DNA of 64,000 nt, taken from positions 30,125,294 through 30,189,293 of the forward strand of contig NC_063155.1 of assembly GCF_020921035.1 (NCBI RefSeq), read 5' to 3'. The notes below the pieces were generated by a model. It made no database searches. It saw nothing but the letters and a program-made list of their open reading frames with translations, and was not told the origin of the DNA. How positions within the stretch are numbered: position 1 is the first letter of the stretch; each line of letters opens with the position of its first letter. Below, one piece after another: positions 1 to 11,500 of the stretch. This stretch comes from Rhodamnia argentea (Eukaryota > Streptophyta > Magnoliopsida > Myrtales > Myrtaceae). The position numbers and the translations under genes were made by a program.

Positions 1-112
1 ATCTGAAAGACCTACCAAGGATTAATAATGGGTGAGGTGAAATGTCCGTTTCCTCTTCAATATGGATCCAGGGATGCATTACAGAGCACATGAATGCCAC
101 TAGCTAGTCTCG

Positions 113-646
113 GGCAGCGTTTGGTTCCGCTTTGAATATGAGATTTGTAAAAATGCAAAGCCCTGAGCATAAGGAGCTTTGGGGAAAGGCAAATTGCGTT
201 GGGTAAAAAATTCAATGTAAAGTAATTTTGAGTCGTGTAGTGTTTGGCAAAAGAAAATTGCAAATGGCTTTGACTGTATTTTTCTTTATATATGTAAAAT
301 CAAACCCTCCGGCGAAGGGCTTAGGCCGATTGCAAGTGAGAGTCACCCAACGCCTGGAATTGTGCGACCTAGGTGACAATCACCTGGGTTGCGCGATCTC
401 GCTGACCCCTGCTCTAAGGGGTAAAATTGGATATATTTAATAAGGTTTTGAGGGCAAAATAGGCAAATGATGATTTTCATTCATTAAGGCCTTCAAAATT
501 TTGAAAATACTGAAAGCTCAATGCCGGTTCCTACCGGCATTGAACTTTCAGCCTTCCCAAGGCCAGCTTTCACCCCCCTAAAGTCCCTTGGGAATGGTTG
601 CCAAACACTCCAAAAAAAGGGCTTTCAAAATGTTGAACCCAACTTG
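113..646. repeat. MITE-like element, copy 1 of a two-copy family
   Basis: The left end (GGCAGCGTTTGGTTCCGC) and the inverted right end (about CCAAGTTGGGTTCAACA) are imperfect inverted repeats. The interior shares ordered blocks with 7939-8591: the (g)tagtgtttggcaaaa block, the cgaagggct block, and the 'tgctgaaagcttaatgc'-like hairpin near the right end. No coding capacity is seen. No convincing target duplication was found, so the class (hAT-like or Harbinger-like) is open and the limits are approximate. Confidence 0.5.
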
Positions 647-1389
647 GATCAGAGCTGAGAGAAATGCAAATTTCTAAAACCACTGGGACGTTTGGTGCTT
701 GCAAGTAATGCATTGCCCCACTTCGTGTTTCACATTTCAATGATGAATAACAAGGTACTAGGGGAAAAATGAAAGGGGAATTCCCAAAGTTTGCTATGCA
801 GAAGTCAAACTCAAATCCTCATCAAGGCGATGAGAGCGTTGGGCCCTATCCTCTGCAGCAAAAAACATGAATCTGAGTTCATCTCCCTTGCAAAAGAGAT
901 GGAAGCCGCAAAAGCTTCTTCTCTCCTAAGTTTGTTGGCTAGCAAATTGATTTTGTACCAGAAATAAATACAAAGTGAAATCCAAGCAATCATGCATGGC
1001 CTGATTTGCCATGCCCATTTGATCTCCCCCTCTGCTATTTTTCCTGCTTTCTCAAGCAAACTAGTTGCTGTAACAGTGAATTGTTCCCACAGCTCTCTCT
1101 TTCTGTCTCTCTCTCCATTTATTTCATCCATGTTTTGCTTTTAGCACAACACTTTATCATTGAGGTGCTAACTACTGAATTCCCCCTAACTAAAAATTGT
1201 AACCTCTCACCTAATTTTCATTTTCTCCAAACTTTAGTGATCACCACTCTCTTTCCCAGGTTTCCAAATAAATTGCAAGTCTCTCCCTCCTCTTTCCCTC
1301 ACACAACGCAGCAGGCTTCTTCAAGGACCACTTCTTCACTGTCCTCTCTTCACAATCCCTTCCCTTCACCAAGCGCAGAGAAAGAAAGT
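647..1389 (+). promoter_or_regulatory. Upstream region and 5' leader of the FLA gene
   Basis: This is the AT-rich interval before the FLA start codon. From about 1090 it becomes pyrimidine-rich (ctctctctttctgtctctctctcc), as plant 5' leaders often do. The FLA frame stays open back to 1006 without a stop, but no signal peptide or conserved sequence is encoded there, so I treat it as leader. No clear TATA box was found. Confidence 0.35.
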
Positions 1390-2223
1390 ATGATGAAGTG
1401 CCTGTCGTTTCCACTCCTGCTGGTCCTGCTCTTCCATTGCTCTGCCACCTCGGCTCAGCCTGCGGCAGCCCCGGCTCAGCCTGTGTCTCCCCCGGCTCCG
1501 CCTGTGTCGCCCCCGGCTCCGCCTGCTTCCCCCCCGGCTCCGCCTGCCTTAGGCCCGGCTCCGCCTTCCCTAGGCCCGGTTCCTGCAGGCCCACCAGACA
1601 TCACGAAGATCCTCGCCAAGGCGGGCCAATTCACGGTGCTGCTCAAGCTCTTGAGGGTCACCTCGGTTGACAAACAGATCAACGCGCAGCTTAACAACTC
1701 GAACAACGGCCTAACCATCTTCGCCCCGAACGACAACGACTTCTCGAGCCTCAAGTCTGGGACTTTGAACCAGCTCTCAGCTGAGCAGCAGGTCGAGCTC
1801 GTGCAGTTCCATGTAGTCCCGAACTTCTTGTCCGTGTCCCAGTTCCAAACCGTCAGCAATCCGCTGAGGACGCAGGCCGGTGGGAGCGGGAAGTTCGAGT
1901 TCCCACTGACTTTGACTACTTCCGGTAGCAGTGTGAATATATCGACTGGTGTCACCAATGCAACAGTGGACCAAATAATATATTCAGACGGCCAGTTGGC
2001 CGTGTATCTGGTGAACAAGGTCCTGCTTCCTATGAGCATATTTGGCCCGAAGCCACCCGCACCAGCGCCTGCCCCAGTGAAGCCGAAGAAGAAGCCAGCG
2101 GCTTTGGCGAAGAGCCCGGTAGCCGACAGCGTGCCAGTGGACATATCCGGTGAAGGGAAATTGATGGTGCCTGGAATGATGGCGGTCATTGGATTGAGTG
2201 TCGTTGGGACATTCTTCTCGTGA
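1390..2223 (+). CDS. Fasciclin-like arabinogalactan protein, single FAS1 domain (FLA11/FLA12 type)
   Basis: An intronless 277-residue secreted cell-wall glycoprotein. The start is the MMKCLSFPLLLVLLF codon pair at 1390, which gives a clean signal peptide (about residues 1-23, ending SATSA). Residues about 25-66 are a proline-rich arabinogalactan segment made of six 7-residue units of the VSPPAPP kind. One FAS1 domain follows (about 69-210), with the H1 motif GLTIFAPNDNDF, the FHVVP motif and the H2-like LVNKVLLP. A second AP-rich stretch (KPPAPAPAPVKPKKK) leads to a C-terminal hydrophobic tail (MVPGMMAVIGLSVVG), consistent with a GPI-anchor signal. Domain order and the sequence around NPLRTQAGG match the FLA11/FLA12 group, which acts in secondary wall (stem and wood) formation. 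The usual length is about 245-250 residues, and the excess here lies in the proline repeat. The gene converges on the IDD gene downstream. Confidence 0.93.
   Translation: MMKCLSFPLLLVLLFHCSATSAQPAAAPAQPVSPPAPPVSPPAPPASPPAPPALGPAPPSLGPVPAGPPDITKILAKAGQFTVLLKLLRVTSVDKQINAQLNNSNNGLTIFAPNDNDFSSLKSGTLNQLSAEQQVELVQFHVVPNFLSVSQFQTVSNPLRTQAGGSGKFEFPLTLTTSGSSVNISTGVTNATVDQIIYSDGQLAVYLVNKVLLPMSIFGPKPPAPAPAPVKPKKKPAALAKSPVADSVPVDISGEGKLMVPGMMAVIGLSVVGTFFS
1462..1587 (+). repeat. In-frame 21-bp tandem repeat, six units
   Basis: Six contiguous 21-bp units built on ...CCCCCGGCTCCGCCT encode the AP/SP glycomodule of the FLA protein. Units 2 to 4 are nearly identical and the outer units have diverged, which suggests stepwise expansion by unequal exchange. 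Confidence 0.85.
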
Positions 2224-2847
2224 CGAGGTAAATTTGGAGACATTACGAGAATGATCAGCTTGAAACACAGAGGTGGGTGGTGGGGGGGGTCACTTTTGGG
2301 TTCTGCAATGAGCTATTATTTGGTGAATTTGGTTGAAATAAATCTGAGTCCCGATGGTAGAACATGCCAGTGATGAGAGAAAAAGAGAGAAAAAAAAAGA
2401 GTCAAAAGTCTGTTCTTTTCTTCTTTCCTTTCCTGTGTTCACTGCTTTCGGTTCTTATGTACTCATTTATTTTGCTGTATTATTTCTGAGGAAGTGCTGT
2501 GTGTTCCTGGATTGTGAAATTGATCTTCTTCCTCTTCTTCAGTTTGCTTCCTCCATCATAACGATTTGAGAACATTAACGCCCCTAACAGCCATTCTGTC
2601 AACCTGCATGATGTTATCAGTCACTCTTGCACACAACTGACAAAACAATGCATTTAACTTTGGTACCCATCAAAATAAGCGGCTACCCAAGGGGCAACAT
2701 AAGAACCGTCTAGACAAGAAATGAACACAGCTCGCTCAAGAACCCTAAGGATTTTACCGTGTCTTTTCAAGAAACATTGCATCTTCATATGTAGCCCAAA
2801 ATTCAGGGGAGAATGGCAAGAAGTTTTAAGCTCCATTTGTTTTGCGA
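2224..2847. other. FLA 3' region, otherwise unassigned
   Basis: This holds the 3' untranslated region of FLA, including a possible polyadenylation signal 'gaaataaatc' near 2335. I see no further gene. Confidence 0.3.
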
Positions 2848-3452
2848 AAAAGGTGACGTGTGTGAAAGATATTTTTCAGGAAGTCATTTTTTAGAAAAAT
2901 GAAAATATTTTCCGGTGTTTGGTTGAGGGTGGAACATATTTTCCGCTATTTGGTATGGAAAATCTCATTTGATTTTCTGCTAGACTAAAATTGCCGACGT
3001 GGACCCCGACTGTCCTACGAGACACAATCAACACTAAAGTGAAAAAATTTTATAATTTTTTTAGACATCGGGATTTTCTGATAATATTTTTTTAATTTTT
3101 ATATTTTATATTCTTTTCTTTTCTTCTACCAATGCTAGTCACAGGCCTCTACAAAGGCCAGCGAGCTAGTGCCTCGCTTGTGACTGATTGCCAGTCATTG
3201 CCGTGGCCGGCGACCAACATAGGAAGAAAAGGAAATAAAAAAATAATAATAAATAATTAAAAGAAAAGATTGGAAAGGGAGGAAAGATGAGGGAAAATGT
3301 TTTCCTCTTTTTAAAAAGAGGAAATCGTTTTTCTTATTTTTGAAATTGTTTTTCCTATGAATGGAAAATGTATTTCTTGATTATTTTATTTTTTGTGAAC
3401 CAAATGCCGAAAAATATATAAAAAAAAAACATTTTCCAAGGAAGTGAAAAAC
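2848..3452. repeat. MITE-like element with imperfect inverted ends
   Basis: The left arm (tttttcaggaagtc ... ggaaaatattttccggtgtttggtt) is the inverted counterpart of the right arm (gtgaaccaaatgccgaaaaa ... cattttccaaggaagtg). The centre is AT-rich with a GC-rich patch ('ccagcgagctagtgcc'). No coding capacity. The limits are approximate and no target duplication was found. Confidence 0.5.
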
Positions 3453-5013
3453 ACAAGGCATCTATTGGTGACGATGACACAACGATCAAGCCATCAGTGA
3501 AGAAGAAGTCTGAACTGGCTTCGTGAATTGGGCTTGTGCATGTGTTTGGGCCTTCTTTGCCTTTCCTGGGCCTAACCTTCTTACGATGATTTCACTTGGG
3601 CCCAACATCATAAGCCTTGAGATTCTACAAGCCCAATACAACATCAATCCCACGGTACTTGACTGGGCGCCTAAACTTTCCCCGGTCTTCGGACCGAGCT
3701 GCACGAGCCATAAACTCGTCTCACGTACGCTTCGAAGGCCGACCCCACCTCAGCAATAATGGTGAGGCTCGGGCTTAAACGTTTCTTGTTGCTTATCTTA
3801 TCTACGCTATCTTTTTCAAAGGAGGAGAAATTGAATTCTATCTCCTTTTCTTTTCATCTATCCTATCTCTAACCATCATCTCTCTCCGATTTTTTATCTA
3901 CCTCTTTGCAGAGTACGGGAGTCGAGCCCCGCACTTATGATACTAGCGTCCCCACCCCTCAATCCTTTTACCAACAAAGTCCCATGCCTATTGGCATTTG
4001 ATCTCTTCTTTACAAAATCCAAAAAATACCCTCACAAGATTGCAAAAAAAAAACTTATGAAAAGTAGGAATAGTTCGTGGATTTGAGGGTCAAGTAACGG
4101 GATGGTGCGTGTCGGATCTAGTAGCAAATTTCAAAAATGACGTATACTGTGACATCCACTTTCAAATGACATCCTTATCCTGCTCCATTTATCACGGTCT
4201 CTGATTTGTTGGCGCGGTAGATCGCCAGCCGGTCTATATAAGGAATTTAAATTCATTAATACAACATGTCTACATCAAATTCGTAGAAACTGCCCTGTGC
4301 TTCGCCCCCCAGTGATTGCCATGGAATTACTTGTAAAGTCCGCCGTGTCGATCCATCTAAGAAAGGGATTACTCTATGGGGAGACTTCGGTCAACGAAGT
4401 CTTCGGTCTTCTGGAGATTACGTGTGATCGAAGGACAATCTCCTAAGTGAGAATTGGAGGAGGAATAACGTCCGAAGCATGTGAGGGTCCGTTCCAATTA
4501 GTCACAGCAGCACCTGACAATTTTGCCAGTGGAATGATGTTCTGTGTGAAGCGATGTCGACGTACAATGCAAAAGTAAAGTGTTTCACACTTCTACATGG
4601 ATGGAGAGATGGCCCCGGCCGCTCGAGCTGCTTCGCGTTTTCTTTCCTTTTCGCTCGACGGAATGTTTACAAAGTTTTCGACTCACATCTTAGCGATGGA
4701 ATAGTCCACTGTTTCGTTAACTTCATGAATTAGATAAGATGCGAGTCAAAATTCAAGTGGGTGACTTAAATATGAGTTGATTGAAGCGTCTCCCTTTCTT
4801 GCCGATATACTCTCGATCAATGCACCTGATGCTCAGAGACGAGTTGTTTCGATTATACTTGGGTCGCCACTCGCACGAATTAGCTAGAGGCAGGCTTGAT
4901 TGAAGCGTTAAGCTTTCTTCATTCTACCTTCCCATGATATATGTTTTAAGTATGAACTAGCTTTTTTCATGAATTCCATCAGTACATGAAAGTATATTAG
5001 CACAGCTAACTAG
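3453..5013. other. Intergenic, no supported gene
   Basis: I see no gene with support. There are several short open frames, a (gggcc)-rich repeat-like patch at 3530-3640 and a TATA-like ctatataagg at about 4234, but no coding region follows that site. The IDD 3' untranslated region should lie at the right end. Confidence 0.3.
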
Positions 5014-6749
5014 CTAAGTAAACCGTACTGGGCTCAAATCCGTGGACAATGAACCCAGTGAAGCAAAATCTGCTAGGCCTTGCTGGTTGACGTTTGCTCT
5101 CGGTTTGTCTCCAACACCAAGAAAATCCCGAGTCCAATTGCCTTCAACCAATGCATGATTCAGCTTCCCTTGAACAACTCTCAGTTGGCTCACATTCCCA
5201 TTGGCTTGCATCGCCATATTACTCGGCGTGTTCTCAGTATTGGCGGTCAGTGAGCTCGAGTCGGAATCGCCTAAGACCAGCACATGATCTCCCACAGGAG
5301 AACAAGTGACTGCAGAGGACAATGAACTCAGTATTGACTCGTTCAAGTTCTGAGAAAGGGAACATAAATTTGAAGCGTTGGGAAAATAAGATGACGATGA
5401 GCTCATTAGTCCGAGACCCATGTCATTGATGAGTGGTGGATTGGCCATGGTAGATCCCAATATTGCTGCTTTTTGTAAGAGTGCGGTGGCTGACATGAGA
5501 CCTGGGCTATGTTGTTGTGGATGATTCTGATCGCTTGAACCATACAAAGAACTCAATGCATCAGATATCGAACTCTTGCTCTCTTCTTCCTCCTTCACAC
5601 ACTGAGCCAACTCCCAGACGGATGGACTGGACCCAAGTAAGGACGCACTCGGCAACCCGAAAATGCTCATCGGCACTGTAGGAATGAATTCCGGTCGGTC
5701 ACTGCTGAACACCGAAGCCAACAATGCATTGGAAGATGTACCGGCGAATCCGCAGCTGTTCAGATGAGGATTGGCGAATTCCGGGCCGAGTAATCTGAAA
5801 TTATCAGGGACTGTTGCAGCTGACTGAGGAGGAGCCAGTGTTGGGTCATTCCTGAAGTTTGAGGAATTGAATTTTGTGCTCTCTTCAGCTAGAGCATCAC
5901 AAAAGGCTCTGTGGGTGATGAAGCTGTCTTTCCTGCATCACGATGCATGATCGCAGCAATAAATATCATCTCAATCATATTCAGTATAAATACACAATGA
6001 CAGAGCCCCTGTTGCGATCAAATGAAGACAATGAAAGCGCCTACTGGGTTCATTTATGTCCCTCAACCAACCCAATCATTCCAGTGCTATATAGAAGCTG
6101 AATTATGCATGTGCGAGTCCAAAACAAATGAATGAAACGAGACAAGTGAAAAATTACCTGGAGAAGACGGTGCCACAATCACATTTATACTCTCTAGTAC
6201 CACAAATCTTGCTGTGAGCCTTCCAATCTGACTTGACTGCATACTTCTTGGAACACCTCTCACACTTCCACTTCTTCTCGCCGTGCTTTCTGCTGTAGTG
6301 CTTCTTCACCCCCGTGAGGTCTCCGAGAGCTCTTGATGGGTCATGGTGGACACAGGTTGTCTCTGGGCATATGTAAACTCTCTTCCTTGGCTGGTCTCTG
6401 TCTTTGGTTCTGCGCTTCAGCTTCCATGGAAGGTTGTGTCCTCTCCTGTGAAGCTGCAAGTTCTGGTCCCTTTGGAAACCTTTCTTGCACACGTCGCAGA
6501 CGAAGCGGTGGGTGGCCATCAGAGACTTTGGGGAGAGAGCAATCACTTCGGCATCTGGATCTGCTCGAACATTCGAAAGATAATCGAGGGTAAGATAAAA
6601 ACGAGAGCTTCATTCGAAACTCGAAAAGCTGTCTGTGAAAAAGTTCAAAACTTGCCTGGTGTTCCCGGCAAGTTTCTCTTTTTATTGTTTGGACTAGAGC
6701 TGGGTTCTTGAACAAGTTGTCTGGCTGAAACAAGAACATTTCCAGACAT
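5014..6749 (-). CDS. INDETERMINATE-domain (IDD) C2H2 zinc-finger transcription factor
   Basis: Three exons on the minus strand, 6749-6656, 6560-6158 and 5932-5014, give 471 residues. The IDD signature is complete. A basic NKKRNLPGTP nuclear-localisation/IDD start leads into DPDAEVIALSPKSLMA. Finger 1 is C2H2 (CDVC...HRRGH). Finger 2 is the long C2H2 with HHDPSRALGDLTG. Finger 3 (CERCSKKYA...HSKIC) and finger 4 (CDCGTVFSRKDSFITHRAFC) are C2HC. The C-terminal part carries the family motifs MSATALLQKAA and TRDFLGV. The AVKSDWKAHSKICGT wording is closest in memory to the IDD11/12 subgroup, but I would not fix the orthologue. Family members are nuclear and often act with DELLA or GRAS proteins. 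Intron 1 has a GC donor (see findings). Exon 2 to 3 joins inside FSR|KDSF with a normal GT-AG intron. Confidence 0.93.
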
Positions 6750-7938
6750 CGTTTCCACTGATATCTGTAACTGGGCGGTCTTTTGTTGAGGGATAAATGA
6801 ACCTCAAAAGCTACAAAAATGATATTCTAAGAGAGAGAGAGAGGACAGTAGAACTTGAAAAGAGTGGAGCGAGGGAGAAGCATAGAGAGATGGATCAATC
6901 TCTTGTCCCTGAAATCGATGAACCGGTTAGGTTCCTACTCTACAAGTTCTATCAGACTCTTGCTGCAGATTTCACATTTGAGTCATCACTAGTTATAAAA
7001 GAAGTGTAAAAGCTAGCAAAAATGGAGTTTGGTTCTCTCTCTCTCCCTCTCTCTCCTTATCTTGCACGGCTCTTGTCAAAGTCGGTCAGCCATAGACTTA
7101 GCTGGACCCCTCTCTCTTTCTCTCTCCATGTGGGAAGCAAGAAGAAACGATGAAAGGGATACGCAAATGTAGTTCGATTGATACGTTGTTTTTGGCTGAC
7201 AAAGATCAAACATGTAGGCCTCATAATTCACCACCTAACGTTTTACTCCTACTTGTGTTACACGTGAAGTAGCTTGCCTGGAAAGGCCAATTCTATTGTA
7301 CGTATAGCAATTGATCAGTCCATGGTGGCAAAAGCAAAGATTTTGAAACAGGGCTCTTCTCCGTTACGTTCGGACACGAACTTTCCGTCGAAGATGGGAT
7401 GAACTCTGGGCAATAAACGACACGCATCAAAGGCAGGGGAAAGTTCCCGCAAGATCTGAAAAAGGGGTTAAAAGGGTCGAATCAGGGAATTCAGGACATG
7501 GGATTCCCAAAAGGCCGAGCAAGAGGAAGATGGTGGTGGACAAGGCGATGAACAAAAGCTGTCATCCCTTTACAGTCACTCATCACGGTGAAAGAAAATT
7601 TGACAGAAAAAAGGCGAATCGATTTAAGAGAGTCCATGTCAAATAATTGCGCATCATCAAAGAAGATCCACAGATTCCACTCACTCGAGTGCCGTCCGTG
7701 AGACCTGGCTCGTTAAACTGGGGATTAGATTGGACAGCGTGGGGACCGTCGGGGTCCCGCCCCGTTTGCCGTCGCCGGTCAATGGAAACGTTTGTGGAGC
7801 AGAGCATAAGGAGGGGGCCTCCAAATGGAGAAATTCTTGCCGGATTCCCCAACCCCGTTTGTCAACATGTCTCCCTATGCATCTTGGTTTCATCCATTGC
7901 GGCGGTTCCAGAAATCCTGGCCATGGGCGAGATGGATC
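6750..7938 (-). promoter_or_regulatory. Upstream region of the IDD gene
   Basis: This is the putative leader and promoter of the minus-strand IDD gene. It contains a GA-rich patch (agagagagagaga, about 6831-6843) and a CT-rich run (7035-7058). A GC-rich patch at 7680-7870 gives several overlapping short open frames that show no protein features. No TATA box is assigned. Confidence 0.3.
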
Positions 7939-8591
7939 GGCACGTTTATTTCGGCTTTGAAAATGGACTTTGAGGAAATGTAGATATCTTTAGTCTAAGT
8001 GGCTTCGGAAAATACAAATGATGCTTGGTAAAAAATACTTTAAAATGCAACTTTACGCCGAGTAGTATTTGGCCAAAAAAAAAATTACAAGGGGCTTTTG
8101 ACTACATATTTTTTTGTTTCTTTTTTTCTGAAAAAAAAAAGACCAAAACACTTAGCCGATCGGCGAAGGGCTCCCGGCAGCCGGTAAGCCGATCTATCGT
8201 CGTTGGTAGAGGCCGCCTGGGGTTGTGCGACCCAGGCGGCCTTCACCGACCCACTGCGTCCCTTGAACTTGCTTGCCTATGTGTTTGTTCTAGGTAGAAG
8301 GTGAAAAGTAACTAGCAACTAGGGTTTCAATTTTAAAGGAGGGGTAAAAATAGATTTTCTGTAAAGTTTTGAGGGTAAAATAGGTAACTGATTAATTTTC
8401 ATTAATAGACCTTTCAGCATTTCAAAAATGCTGAAAGCTTAATGCTAATCCCTATCAGTATTGGGCTTTTAGCCTTCTCGAGACTAGGATTTGGCCCAAT
8501 GCCCCTTGAGAAGGCTTGTCAAACGTTCCATCATTTTTTAAAAGGATTTTAGAGGTCCAAAGCTCTTTGAGAAAGTTGAACCAAACGCACC
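7939..8591. repeat. MITE-like element, copy 2 of a two-copy family
   Basis: The left end GGCACGTTTATTTCGGCTTT pairs with the right end, whose reverse complement is GGTGCGTTTGGTTCAACTTT. Interior blocks are shared in the same order with 113-646. No coding capacity and no clear target duplication. Confidence 0.5.
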
Positions 8592-11500
8592 GTTCGTCCC
8601 GCGTGCTCAATTTCAAGCTCTTTGAGAAGACGTATTATTAACTCTTGAAAACGTACTCTGGACATCTATTGACCCATTACGAAGTCTTCCACGAAATGCG
8701 CGGGATTGAGTTGATGTGCCTAAGGTTTTAGCGGGCGCTTAAAGGATTCAACCGGCAACGCGAGCGACCCAGACGACGGGGGGCGCGTGAGAACAAAGGC
8801 AGGGAAAGTATTTTCCAGGAGGACTTGATCCTTGTCAAGTACCATGTAACGCCATCAGATTCACCGAATTCACTAAGACAGGATGAGATTGGTAGGTCCA
8901 TTTCAAATTTGGCCAATCACAGGATTTTAACGTCACATGGAAGCGGGGAGAGAGAGAGAGAGAGAGTGAGAGAGAGGGAGGGTACGACGTAGGAAGGTTC
9001 CTACATCTACTCGTCAGTTTCTTTGATGGAACCCGGTCCTTTTGACTTTGCTACGTTCCGATGGACGAGAGCCGCAAGTATAATGAGTTACTGAACAAAT
9101 CGTCTTGATTAGGACTTATACCTAAGGGAAATGGGGAGAAACAAGATGATTTAGTCATCACACAGGTGAAAAGAGGATCAATCCTCTAAGAGTGTCAACA
9201 CCTTTCTTGTGTTGAAAAATTACGTCAAATCTTAAACTTGTTAATACGGAGAATACTATCAATTACTGCGAAAGGGTCGATTGTTGCACATCATCCTACT
9301 GGTAGGCCGAAAGAAGATCTTGAAAGTAGGACATGTATGTAAAATCCCTTAAAAGTGTAAACCGCATGTGGAATTTCTACCTTGTAATGATTGCATATTT
9401 GTTGCGTGTGCGTGTAAGAGGTGTGAAAGAAAGAAGTCTCGCATTGAATGTCTGACGCTAAAAGAAGCACCTCACAATATCTGTCGGTTCATTAACTCAA
9501 TGACTTTGTAAGTTTTCGCATGAATATGCATCCCGACTAGGTATGGCAATGGGTCCAAGTTATGCACTTTCTCTTGAAACCCCCGGTTAGAAACGTATCG
9601 AACTTCAGCCACACTTCCCCAAACAATATCCTACCATTGCCTTAGGCTTTTGATCTCTTTGATGAGTCTAGTTGTCGATCCAGAGCAGTCGTCTCTTCAT
9701 CCAATTTTTTACTGTGTGCTTAGCTCGTATGAAGACCTAAGTATGATCCATGGATGTCCAAACCTGTACCCTGTCTTACCCCGTTCGATGGCTCAATATG
9801 ACACGTCTCGACGGATAATCTCAATACAAACTAATGAGACACGTTCTACATGAGCTTCAACTTTGGATTAGCTAAGTTCGATTGCTGGTCCACGACAGGC
9901 AACTATTGGGCCTGCTTTTTAAAACCATGGGTCAAATATGGCCCAAATCATACAAAACGAAGCATGAATCGCTACGGATGAGCCCTTATGATCTCTTACC
10001 ATCCTTCCCCTATTTTCGGGGCGAAACTTTTTCGAACATTCAATCATTTCTGGGAGAATTGTTACAGCAACTCGATTAATGCGAGCCCAGTTAACACCTA
10101 ATGGCTCACTTATGCTGAACTGTAGTCATATGCCTACACTGATGCAGCAATATTCTTTTAAAAGGAAAAGAATGCCGCAACAACAATTCTCTTGGGCGAC
10201 ACAAGCAGAAGATAAAAAGTTCCCCCCACATGTTCGTCAACGCATAAGAGACGGGAGCACCAACTCCGAGGATTCTAACATCAATTTCTTCAGGAAGAAA
10301 ACAAGGTTTCGTCGATCTTAGCAAGGTTCAAAACGTGAACGTGTACACTGACTTCTAAACAGATGAAGTTCAGATATTATCCTGGTCCCTCCAATAAGGA
10401 AGACATAGGACCTGGGTACCATCGTCCCCTTTTTCGTCTTTATTTAGGGGAATTTGCACGGGGAACTCTCTTCCAAACACCTCCAAGCTAAAATCTCTAG
10501 TTTCTATCTGAAATATGCCAAAGTTGGTTCGACCATGAACGTGCCCTGAGAAAAGAATATAGTATTCTAGATCATGGGTGATCATTATACCACGGCAGAG
10601 TCTGGCTCGTGATGCACTTTCTCATCTCAATAAAATCACATCATGTACGTTACCCAATGAACGAACATTCCACGATGCATTGGTCGTGTCATCACAACTT
10701 CTGTGGTGTAAAAGATTCTATATGGACAACCTCCTCTAAAATACATAGCCCGATACTCTGCGGTGGACGGAGTGATAATAGTTGGTTCCTCTTCCTTGCA
10801 CCCATATTACCATGTTACTTCAAGGATTAAGTTGCATGATTCTACTAAGTCATAAGGCCGAACCTCCCAATGTTGTCACTTCTCATCGAGAGCTTCGTTT
10901 TTCCATTTCTAACCAATAAAGTTGGTTGGGAGAAACCTAGCCTGCAAACAAAAGGAAGAAGTTAAGATGGTCAGTAACCTGAGAAATCGCCAATGCAGCT
11001 CACATTTCTCAATTCTTTCCACAGACTGCGGATATGAAGGAGGTACTGTAATGACATGTTAACATGTATCAATAAACTCGATGCGCATTTAGATTTGTCA
11101 AGAACAAAAGCAGAGGAAAAGACACATAAGCTGTGCTTGCAAGACTCCAAATAAGTCAAGTGATATATGCAGCCAAGGTTCAGCTGTCAAGTTTGTAGCC
11201 GCGGTTATAACTTGCATGGCATTTTCCGCATATCTTGCCTCGGCGAGAACAATGCCCTAGGATGAATATAGCCAAAGAAAGCATCTCTACAGAAACTTTC
11301 AGAGCAAAGCTCCTACTTCCAAAATACATTGATCATATCCAACCAAAAGGGATGGCTTGCAGCTTTTAGTTTTCATGTCATAATCTAGAGGTCTATCCAG
11401 GTTTAGAATAATCGAGAACATTTTAGGAGGATCCCTCGTGCATACACAATCTTGAGTTCAGTTTGCATTTATTAGGACAAACAAATTAATAAAAGTAGGA

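Noticed and set aside
1476-2243. Long minus-strand open frames opposite the FLA gene
   Set aside because: They are shadows of a GC-rich, proline-coding gene. Their G/A/T-rich peptides have no domain and the plus-strand FAS1 protein explains the sequence.
4225-4300. TATA-like ctatataagg suggesting a promoter
   Set aside because: No coding region or transcript-like structure follows, so one TATA match is not enough.
9540-10840. Suspected decayed mobile element
   Set aside because: Short frames on both strands show no reverse transcriptase, integrase or transposase motif and no terminal repeats were found.
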